Of a DNA stretch of 19,711 nucleotides, positions 13,308-19,711 are shown piece by piece (the first letter of the stretch is position 1; every line of letters begins with the position of its first letter). A program made the position numbers and the translations under genes. Origin of the DNA: JBNKLG01 sp050292235. Its GTDB lineage: Bacteria; Pseudomonadota; Gammaproteobacteria; Chromatiales; Chromatiaceae. The DNA lies in the NCBI GenBank assembly GCA_050292235.1, contig JBNKLG010000050.1, positions 1-19,711 on the forward strand. The letters run 5' to 3'. The notes beneath the pieces are model-generated. The model did not search any database. It saw only the letters and a program-made list of their open reading frames with translations, and was not told the origin of the DNA.

Positions 13308-14255
13308 ATGAGTCAACCCGTCGATTGGCCTGCCAACATTGCTGTTTGGCGCGATGATCTCTTAAGCCTGCGCCCCGTCGCCCGTGGGTTGACGCTCAAG
13401 CCCGGCCGGCGCAGCCAATCCCCTCTGGTCGGTTGGCATCAGTCCAGGTTTCGCGGTCGCGGTATGGACTACCAGGAGTCCCGTCACTACCAGTCCGGCG
13501 ATGACGTTCGCAACATCGACTGGCGCGTCACCGCCCGAACCCAGCACCCCCACGTCAAGGTCTTCGCCGAGGAGCGGGAGCGCCCGGTGGTGATCCTGAC
13601 AGACCTCTCCGCCAGCATGTCACTGGCCTCCCGTGGTGCCTTCAAAAGCGTCATCGCCGCTCGTACGGCTGCTTTGTGTGGCTGGATTGCTGCGGCCCAG
13701 GGCGACCGGGTGGGGGGGCTGGTTTTTCGCAGCGATCACGAACACCGCGAACTGAAACCCCAGGGCGGACGCCGCGGGGTGCTGCAACTCATCGATGCCC
13801 TGACCCAATTCGGCCAACCCCATACCCAGTTCAGCGCGTCTGTTCCAGACATGACCGATACCTTGCTGGCGCGACTGGGACGGGTGGTGAAGACCGGCTC
13901 CCAGGTCATTTTGATCAGCGATTTTCAGCAGCTTCAGCCGTGCCATCAGCAGCGACTCCAGCAGTTGCGCCGCCATAACGAGGTGCTGGCGGTCCAGATC
14001 ACCGACCCGCTGGAACATCAGGCCCCACCCACCGGCGACTATGGCATCAGCGATGGCAAACGCTACTGGCTACTCTCGCTGAACGGCTCGGGCAGGCAGA
14101 GCTTGCAGCAGCAACTGACGAGCCACCAGCAATCGACCGCAGAGCTGATGCAGGAGAGCGGCATCCCCTTGCTGTCGCTGAGTACGGAGGATGAGGTGGG
14201 CGCCGTGCTAGCAGCGCTGTTTGGGCGTAAATCGGCCAAGGGGGTTGCCGCATGA
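13308..14255 (+). CDS. DUF58 domain protein (vWA-like partner of MoxR)
   Basis: 315 residues. The DUF58 signature is clear at about 46-100: GMDYQESRHYQSGDDVRNID followed by WRVTARTQHPHVKVFAEERE. A vWA-like fold follows, with TDLSASM (D-x-S-x-S) starting near residue 98 and ISDFQQL further on. No convincing membrane segment or signal peptide is seen, so it is probably cytoplasmic. GGGGA lies before ATG 13308, 17 bases after the moxR stop. In this operon type the DUF58 protein is thought to bridge MoxR and the membrane vWA proteins. Its stop overlaps the next start as ATGA. Confidence 0.93.
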   Translation: MSQPVDWPANIAVWRDDLLSLRPVARGLTLKPGRRSQSPLVGWHQSRFRGRGMDYQESRHYQSGDDVRNIDWRVTARTQHPHVKVFAEERERPVVILTDLSASMSLASRGAFKSVIAARTAALCGWIAAAQGDRVGGLVFRSDHEHRELKPQGGRRGVLQLIDALTQFGQPHTQFSASVPDMTDTLLARLGRVVKTGSQVILISDFQQLQPCHQQRLQQLRRHNEVLAVQITDPLEHQAPPTGDYGISDGKRYWLLSLNGSGRQSLQQQLTSHQQSTAELMQESGIPLLSLSTEDEVGAVLAALFGRKSAKGVAA

Positions 14256-14746
14256 CCACGGCCGCGCCCGCTGCCGATCCCCTGGCTGGCCTGAAGCCGA
14301 TTCATCTGCCCGCCGATCCCTCCTGGTGGCCGCCCGCTCCCGGTTGGTGGATGCTGGCGGCCCTGTTGCTTGCCATGGTGGTGGCGCTGGTCGTCTATGG
14401 TTGGCGCAAACACCGTCGGCGCCGCTGGCAGAATGGCATCCTCGCCGAAGTGGACAGGGCCATTGTGGAGCAGCCACAGCGCCACCTGCAAATCGCGGGT
14501 CTGAGCGAGATCCTGCGCCGCACCGCCCTGCGCCGCTATCCTCGTGAACAAGTGGCCAGTTTGCATGGCCATGCCTGGCTGGCGTTTTTGGATCATAACG
14601 GCGGCGAAGGTCGATTCTGCCAGAGCGAGGCGGCGGTGCTGGCTACCGATCTCTATCGCCAGCCCGATATCAGTTTGGCCCCCCTGAAACCCTCTGATCC
14701 GCTGGTGCAACTGGTGCGGACGTGGGTCAGGAGAAACTTGTCGTGA
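14252..14746 (+). CDS. DUF4381 single-pass membrane protein
   Basis: 164 residues. A proline/tryptophan-rich leader (DPSWWPPAPGWWMLAAL) runs into one membrane segment (about 32-51), a basic stretch (WRKHRRRRW) and a soluble helical domain with LRRTALRRYPREQVASLHGHAWLAFLD. This matches DUF4381, which is regularly found between DUF58 and the vWA genes. The positive stretch after the segment puts the C-terminal domain in the cytoplasm. Start ATG 14252 overlaps the DUF58 stop, and its own stop overlaps the next GTG start. Molecular role is unknown. Confidence 0.9.
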   Translation: MTTAAPAADPLAGLKPIHLPADPSWWPPAPGWWMLAALLLAMVVALVVYGWRKHRRRRWQNGILAEVDRAIVEQPQRHLQIAGLSEILRRTALRRYPREQVASLHGHAWLAFLDHNGGEGRFCQSEAAVLATDLYRQPDISLAPLKPSDPLVQLVRTWVRRNLS

Positions 14747-15771
14747 GCCTCCACTTCGTCTGGCCCTGGCTGTTCGCGCTGTTGCCGTTGCCGCTACTGA
14801 TCTGGTGGTGGTGGCCCAAGGCCCAGAGTCATCAACCCCAGGCCATCCACATGCCCCTGTATGCCCGGCTGCATGAGCAGATGGCGCTGCCGAGCCACAG
14901 CACCACATCCCACAAAGGCTGGCGCTGGCTGGGTGCGCTGTTGATCTGGGCGCTGCTGTTGGGTGCAGCTGCCCGCCCGCAATCCATCGGCGAATCGGTG
15001 GCGCTGCCGCAGAATGGCCGCAACCTGATGTTGGCGGTGGATATCTCCGGCAGCATGGCCAAACCGGACATGATCCTCGGTCAGTATCAGGTCAGTCGCC
15101 TCACGGCGGTCAAGGCCGTGGCGGGCCAGTTCATCGAACGCCGGGTCGGTGATCGGGAGGGGCTGATCCTGTTCGGTCGGCATGCCTATCTTCAGGCCCC
15201 GCTGACCTTCGACCGCGATACGGTCAAAACGCTGCTGGACGAGGCGGTGATCGGTCTGGCGGGGAAGGAGACCGCCCTGGGCGATGCCATCGCGCTGGGG
15301 GTCAAACGTCTGCGCGAACAGCCGCAGGGGAATCGGGTGTTGATTCTGCTGACCGATGGCACCAACACCGCTGGCAACATCCCGCCACTGAAGGCTGCCG
15401 AGCTGGCGCAGGCGGAAGGGGTGCGGATCTACACCATCGGCATTGGGGCCGATCAAGAGGTGCGAAACCTGTTTGGGCAGAGCATCAGCCTGGGTACGGA
15501 TCTGGACGAGGCCGGTTTGCAAAAGATCGCGGCCATGACTGGTGGCGACTACTACCGTGCCCGTAACCTGCAAGCCCTGCAGGCCATCTACCAAAAACTG
15601 GATGAGTTGGAGCCGCTGGCCAAAGACACGCTCTTCTATCGCGACATTCACGAATGGTATCTGTGGCCGCTTGGGCTCGCCCTGTTGCTCTCGGCTCAGA
15701 TGGGACTCCTGGCCAGCGTCAGTCGCATGGGCTTGTTGGGCAAGGTGCGGCAAGAGGTGGATCATGCCTGA
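14743..15771 (+). CDS. Membrane vWA domain protein (BatA-like)
   Basis: 342 residues from GTG 14743, chosen because CAGGAGAAAC sits about 6 bases upstream and the start overlaps the preceding stop (GTGA); an upstream GTG at 14722 is an alternative. Membrane segments lie at about 7-23 and 60-76, and another near 307-328, with the vWA domain between (about 92-290). MIDAS is complete: D100, S102 and S104 in VDISGSM, T178 in KETALGD, and D205 in LTDGTNTAG. Domain and position match BatA of the Bacteroides aerotolerance operon and its proteobacterial counterparts, thought to bind clients metal-dependently under MoxR control. Confidence 0.93.
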   Translation: MSLHFVWPWLFALLPLPLLIWWWWPKAQSHQPQAIHMPLYARLHEQMALPSHSTTSHKGWRWLGALLIWALLLGAAARPQSIGESVALPQNGRNLMLAVDISGSMAKPDMILGQYQVSRLTAVKAVAGQFIERRVGDREGLILFGRHAYLQAPLTFDRDTVKTLLDEAVIGLAGKETALGDAIALGVKRLREQPQGNRVLILLTDGTNTAGNIPPLKAAELAQAEGVRIYTIGIGADQEVRNLFGQSISLGTDLDEAGLQKIAAMTGGDYYRARNLQALQAIYQKLDELEPLAKDTLFYRDIHEWYLWPLGLALLLSAQMGLLASVSRMGLLGKVRQEVDHA

Positions 15772-17722
15772 TCTCAGCCAGTTCCATTTTCTGCACCCCC
15801 TCTGGCTGCTCGGCCTCATCCCCCTGGGTCTGCTCTGGTGGGCGTTGTGGCGCCAACGGGGGGCAGAGGGATCCGCCTGGCAAAAACTCATCGACCCGCA
15901 ACTGTTGCCCTATCTGCTGGTGCGGGATGGGGCGGGCGCTGCCAGCCGATCCCGGTTTTCGCTCTATCTGCTGGCCAGCGGCTGGCTGTTGGCGCTGTTG
16001 GCGCTGGCCAACCCGGTCTGGCAACAGATTCCACAGCCGGTCTATCAGCAGCCCGAGGCGCAGGTGATCGTGCTGGATCTCTCCTTCAGCATGATGGCGC
16101 AGGATCCCGCGCCCTCCCGCTTGGCGCAGGCCCGCTTCAAGGTGGAAGACCTGCTGCGAAACAGTCGTGGCAAACAGACCGGGCTGGTGGTCTACGCAGG
16201 CGATGCCTATACCGTCACCCCCCTGACCACCGACATGGCAACCCTGGAATCCCAGTTGCGCGTGCTCGATCCGCGCCTGATGCCCTTGGCCGGTAATCGC
16301 CCGGAGCAGGGTCTGCAACAGGCCGGAGAGCTGTTGAAGCAGGCGGGACTGCCCCACGGCCACATCATCCTTCTGGCCGACGAGCCGGGGGATGCCGCTG
16401 CCGAGGCCCGCAGGCAGGTCGAGCAGGGCTATCAGGTCTCGGTGCTGGGCATGGGCACCGCTGCCGGTGCCCCCATTCCGGGTAGACAGGACAAGGCGGG
16501 CAAGCCGCTGATGAGCCGGGTGGACAATGCTGCCCTGCAAGCCATCGCCACCGCCGGAGATGGTCACTTCGCTGCCTACAGCAGTGATTTGCAGGATGTG
16601 ACTGCGATCCTGGCGGCGGATCGCCAAACCGGTCTGACCCAGACGGGCGATGCGACTCAGCAGCAGTTTGCCCAACGCTGGGAGGAGAATGGCCCCTGGC
16701 TGGCCATGCTGCTGTTGCCGCTGGCGGCGCTGGCCTTTCGGCGGGGTTGGTTGCTGACGCTGGCCTTCATCACGCTTATTCCCATGACGATACCCCAGCC
16801 CGCGATGGCAGCGGGTTGGCAGGATCTGTGGCAACGCCCGGATCAACAGGCCGCCGCCGCCCTGGCCAAAAAGGCGTACGGCCAGGCTGCTGCTGTTGCC
16901 CCCGGTGCCGCCCAGCGCGGCGCGGCCGAATATCTGGCGGGTGACTATGCCAAGGCCAGCGAGAGCTTCCAACAGCAGGAGGGTGCTGAGGCCAGCTACA
17001 ACCTGGGCAATGCGCTGGCCAAACAGGGTCAGTATGAAAAGGCCATCCAATCCTATGATCAGGCGCTCAAGCGTCAGCCCGGCATGGCGGATGCGGTTCA
17101 CAATCGCAAACTGGTGGAGGATCTGCTGAAGCAGCAACAGCAGGCCCAGGATCAAAAGAGAAAGGATCAGGAGAAAAAGGAGCAAAAGGGCAAGGGTCAG
17201 CAGAACAACAACCAGGCGAATTCCGGCCAAGGCCAGCAGGACAAGAGTCAGCAGGACTCTGCTGGCGACAAAAAGGACTCCTCCGATCAGCAGGCCCAGC
17301 AACAGGCCGGGGATAAAACGCAGGATAAAAAGCCATCGGATCAACAGCAGGCCAAGGGCCAGCAGCAGGGCAAGGATCAACAGGATCAGCAGGAGAAGAG
17401 GCAGGCCCAGACCGACCCTGCTCAGTCGCCTTCTGACAAAGAGGACGCTGCCAAAGAGCCAGCCCAGTTTGATCAGGCAGGCGATAAAGCGCAGCAACAG
17501 CAGGCGCAACAGGCCGTCAAAGAGGCGGAGCAATCTGCCAAGGAGAAGCCGTCAAAGACCGGCAACCAGGCCCGGCAGGACGATGAGGATAACCTCAACC
17601 CGGAACAGCGTCAGGCCGTAGAAAACTGGTTGAGGCGGGTGCCGGATGATCCCGGTGGGCTGTTGCGGCGCAAATTCCTATACCAATATCGGCTGCGCCA
17701 ACAGCAGGCTGCCCGACGTTGA
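15764..17722 (+). CDS. vWA-TPR fusion membrane protein (BatB/BatC-like)
   Basis: 652 residues from ATG 15764, which overlaps the BatA-like stop by 8 bases and has GAGGTGG upstream. Two membrane segments (about 12-28, 66-84), a vWA domain (about 98-290) with DLSFS (D105, S107, S109), then two more segments (about 311-326, 330-347), TPR repeats (about 380-455) and a long Gln/Lys/Asp-rich low-complexity stretch (about 456-600). The C-terminus has RRVPDDPGGLLRRKF, a motif typical of this family. The MIDAS threonine is absent (GNRPEQGL) and the late TDG is ADEPGD, as is common in BatB types, so metal binding may differ from BatA. BatB and BatC are separate genes in Bacteroides. The TPRs face the periplasm if the topology is right. 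Confidence 0.93.
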   Translation: MPDLSQFHFLHPLWLLGLIPLGLLWWALWRQRGAEGSAWQKLIDPQLLPYLLVRDGAGAASRSRFSLYLLASGWLLALLALANPVWQQIPQPVYQQPEAQVIVLDLSFSMMAQDPAPSRLAQARFKVEDLLRNSRGKQTGLVVYAGDAYTVTPLTTDMATLESQLRVLDPRLMPLAGNRPEQGLQQAGELLKQAGLPHGHIILLADEPGDAAAEARRQVEQGYQVSVLGMGTAAGAPIPGRQDKAGKPLMSRVDNAALQAIATAGDGHFAAYSSDLQDVTAILAADRQTGLTQTGDATQQQFAQRWEENGPWLAMLLLPLAALAFRRGWLLTLAFITLIPMTIPQPAMAAGWQDLWQRPDQQAAAALAKKAYGQAAAVAPGAAQRGAAEYLAGDYAKASESFQQQEGAEASYNLGNALAKQGQYEKAIQSYDQALKRQPGMADAVHNRKLVEDLLKQQQQAQDQKRKDQEKKEQKGKGQQNNNQANSGQGQQDKSQQDSAGDKKDSSDQQAQQQAGDKTQDKKPSDQQQAKGQQQGKDQQDQQEKRQAQTDPAQSPSDKEDAAKEPAQFDQAGDKAQQQQAQQAVKEAEQSAKEKPSKTGNQARQDDEDNLNPEQRQAVENWLRRVPDDPGGLLRRKFLYQYRLRQQQAARR

Positions 17723-17739
17723 ACGAAACAGGAGTAATT

Positions 17740-19605
17740 ATGAATATCACCATCCTGAAACGACTGCAAAGCCACCTCCTGTTCGCGCTGACCCTGGCAG
17801 GGTGGCTGATGGCGACATCTGCCCAGGCGGCTACGCTCGATGCGCAACTGGATCGCAGTCACATTACCCTGGGTGATCAGGTGCGGCTCTCCATCGAACT
17901 GCCCGGTGGTGGCAACAGCCAGCCTGATTTGTCGCCCCTGAAGCAGGATTTTGATCTACTCGGCTCCAGCAGCAACTCTCAGGTACAGATCATCAATGGC
18001 AACATCAGCCAGAGCAGTCAGCTGATCATCACGCTGGCCCCTCACAGCAAAGGAAAACTGACCATCCCCGCCCTCAAAATCGGTGCCGATACCACCCAGC
18101 CCTTGTCCCTGACGGTTGGGGATGTCCCCGTATCCAAGAGCGCCCAGGCGGGAGACTCGGTGTGGCTGGAGATGGACTCCGCGTTGCCGAATACTCAGGC
18201 TACGGTGGTGCAACAGGAGATCCCCATCACTGTGCGCCTCTATTCGGCCACTTCGCTACACGGTGTCACTCTCACGCCACCTGCCCCCACTGGTGCTGTG
18301 GTTGAAAAAATTGATCGGGACAAGCTCTATCGAACCCGACGTAAGGGCCAGATCTATCAGGTGATGGAGCAGCATTACGCGGTTTTTCCAGAGCAGCCGG
18401 GCCAGCTGAGTATCCCGCCGGTTGTCATGCGTGGCATCAAGCCCGACCCAAATAACCCTCGCGGCAGCGTGATGGACGATCCCTTTTTTCGGCATACCTT
18501 CAGAAATAACCCCTTGGCGCAGCATCTGATGAACGACCCCTTTTTTCGCCGGGGTGGGCGAGGCGAGCAGATCAGCCTACGCAGCCAGGGATTGCAGTTT
18601 CAGGTCGATCCCATTCCTGCCGAAGCGCGGGGCAAAACCTGGCTGCCTGCCCGCAAGGTCACCCTGTCCGACTCCTGGCAAGAAAACCCGCCGCAACTAC
18701 GCAGCGGAGAACCGGTCAGCCTGACCCTGACCGTCACCGCCGATGGTCTGCTTGGGCCACAGATCCCGGCCATCCCGCTGCCGGAGATTCCAGGGGTGCG
18801 CGTCTATCCGGAACCGGCCCAATCGGAGAGCCGAACCAATGGAGAGCAGGTGACCGGCATCAGCACCCAGCAATTTACCCTGATCCCGGAACAGGCCGGG
18901 GCGCTGAAACTCCCCGCCATCAGCCTGCCCTGGTGGAACACCCAGACCCGAAGTCTGGAGACGGCAGAACTGCCTGTCCGAACCCTGGAAGTTGCTCAGG
19001 GTTCGACAGCGACGCCTCAGCCTCAAGCGGATACCGCAGCGGCTCCAGCCTTATCGGCTACTGAGCCACCCCCTTCGCCTGAGCCGACGGCTGAAAGCAA
19101 CCCAAAGCCCAGCCCTCAGGATGGGTTTGACACAAAGGGTGTCGTGATCGGTGCCATTCTGCTCGTCCTGCTGCTGGCAGTGGGTTGGGCTGGGTATCGC
19201 CACCATCACAGGTCGGCAATGTCTCAGCATGGAGCAAAAACAGCGGCAGGGGAGGGCACTCAGGAATCCCTTGCCCAGCGCCTAGCCTTCAATGCCGCCC
19301 GTGATGCCTTCCTAAGCGCCTGCTCTGACAATGATCCCCATCTCGCCGCCAAAACCCTGCTGGACTGGGCAAAACGGGTCTGGCCGAACAATCCACCGTT
19401 GTCACTGACCGAACTGGCCACCAGAGTGGAAACCGGTGCAGAAAGGCTGGGTGAATTGCACCAACGCCTCTATCAGTCAGACAAGGAGAGCCAAGCTTGG
19501 AATGGTGAGAGCCTGGCGGCGGTGATGCGCCAGGGATTGAAGCCGAGATCCCAGGTGGTGGTGGCAGATGGTCAGGAAGGCTTGCCGCCTCTGTATCCGG
19601 CTTAA
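17740..19605 (+). CDS. BatD family protein (oxygen tolerance type)
   Basis: 621 residues from ATG 17740, with CAGGAG 6 bases upstream; the frame extends to a TTG at 17719, which overlaps the previous stop but would spoil the signal peptide. The signal peptide ends near SAQA (residue 31). The large periplasmic region holds BatD repeats of beta-sandwich type (LDRSHITLGDQVRLSIEL near 36-53, then VTLSDSWQENPPQLRSGEPV near 306-325). A Pro-rich linker leads to one membrane segment (about 475-492, VVIGAILLVLLLAVGWAGY) and a cytoplasmic C-terminal domain (about 515-600). Last gene of the MoxR/vWA operon, it likely scaffolds the membrane complex. No strong terminator follows. Confidence 0.92.
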   Translation: MNITILKRLQSHLLFALTLAGWLMATSAQAATLDAQLDRSHITLGDQVRLSIELPGGGNSQPDLSPLKQDFDLLGSSSNSQVQIINGNISQSSQLIITLAPHSKGKLTIPALKIGADTTQPLSLTVGDVPVSKSAQAGDSVWLEMDSALPNTQATVVQQEIPITVRLYSATSLHGVTLTPPAPTGAVVEKIDRDKLYRTRRKGQIYQVMEQHYAVFPEQPGQLSIPPVVMRGIKPDPNNPRGSVMDDPFFRHTFRNNPLAQHLMNDPFFRRGGRGEQISLRSQGLQFQVDPIPAEARGKTWLPARKVTLSDSWQENPPQLRSGEPVSLTLTVTADGLLGPQIPAIPLPEIPGVRVYPEPAQSESRTNGEQVTGISTQQFTLIPEQAGALKLPAISLPWWNTQTRSLETAELPVRTLEVAQGSTATPQPQADTAAAPALSATEPPPSPEPTAESNPKPSPQDGFDTKGVVIGAILLVLLLAVGWAGYRHHHRSAMSQHGAKTAAGEGTQESLAQRLAFNAARDAFLSACSDNDPHLAAKTLLDWAKRVWPNNPPLSLTELATRVETGAERLGELHQRLYQSDKESQAWNGESLAAVMRQGLKPRSQVVVADGQEGLPPLYPA

Positions 19606-19678
19606 GATACCGAGGTTCGAGTGATGTAGGATGCAGTGAGGGAGAGGAGGCGCATTAGCCATAACCGGGACGGTTTGC

Positions 19679-19711
19679 GGGCTTACCTTATAGAAAGCCC
19701 TTACATTTTCT
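19679..19711 (+). terminator. Weak hairpin after the operon (possible terminator, cut by window end)
   Basis: GGGCTT (19679-19684) pairs with AAGCCC (19695-19700), followed by TTACATTTTCT at the window edge. The stem is only 6 bp and the T run is interrupted, so it could be a modest terminator for the MoxR/vWA operon or nothing. Confidence 0.3.

Noticed and set aside
15719..17533. 604-codon minus-strand open frame rich in Leu
   Set aside because: It is antisense to the vWA-TPR gene. Its Leu/Ile runs are the complement of CAG/AAG-rich low-complexity codons, and it has no start context.
19615..19660. Partial dispersed repeat after the BatD gene (GTAGGATGCAGTGAGG...)
   Set aside because: It resembles the start of a known type of palindromic repeat, but I could not find the complementary arm inside the window.
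1..19711. CRISPR array, insertion sequence or prophage structural genes
   Set aside because: No regularly spaced direct repeats, no transposase or integrase, and no phage structural gene were seen; the only mobile-like signs are short palindromic repeats and the RNA locus.

Overview
This window looks like chromosomal DNA of a gammaproteobacterium, moderately GC-rich and gene-dense. The evidence is a GreB-type elongation factor with the GDRSENAEY tip, an FNR-type regulator with a perfect FNR box nearby, a YgbA-family protein, an rrn-type boxA, and the proteobacterial MoxR/DUF58/DUF4381/vWA/TPR/BatD operon. Genus cannot be fixed from the sequence. Some sulfur-oxidising or free-living gammaproteobacterial lineage is a guess only.

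Left part (1-1900) is RNA-rich and accessory in character. A truncated, unrecognised CDS ends at 137 and is followed by a strong intrinsic terminator. A boxA identical to the rrn antitermination element (about 264) then opens roughly 900 bases with no credible ORF but dense with helices, at least four H-type pseudoknot arrangements, a GNRA-capped hairpin, and a tRNA-shaped domain (846-917) enclosed by a perfect 10-bp helix. This is the most interesting object here: a large ornate non-coding RNA, possibly related to GOLLD. A normal tRNA-Pro(TGG) with encoded CCA follows, then a palindromic intergenic repeat, a small SEC-C protein gene broken by two +1 frameshifts, and a second palindromic repeat.

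Middle part (1898-10318): an ECF sigma factor and a membrane vWA protein form a two-gene minus-strand operon, and the N-terminus of the vWA protein is placed like an anti-sigma domain. Divergent from it is an RNA-repair operon: HNH nuclease, RlaP-type nucleotidyltransferase and RtcB RNA ligase, tightly coupled. Converging on it are an NlpC/P60 lipoprotein and a YgbA (nitrosative-stress type) protein. Then come a SpmA/SpmB-like membrane protein, a secreted GlcG/HbpS-like protein behind a perfect FNR box, and a small CxxC/CxxC protein on the other strand.

Right part (10683-19605): on the minus strand, a Crp/Fnr regulator retaining three of four FNR cluster cysteines, and GreB. On the plus strand, a six-gene operon: MoxR AAA+ ATPase, DUF58, DUF4381, vWA (BatA-like), a vWA-TPR fusion (BatB/BatC-like) and BatD. 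Junctions within it overlap or are very short. By family knowledge these genes form a membrane-associated MoxR/vWA module linked to envelope stress or assembly of metal-dependent complexes. The exact client is unknown.
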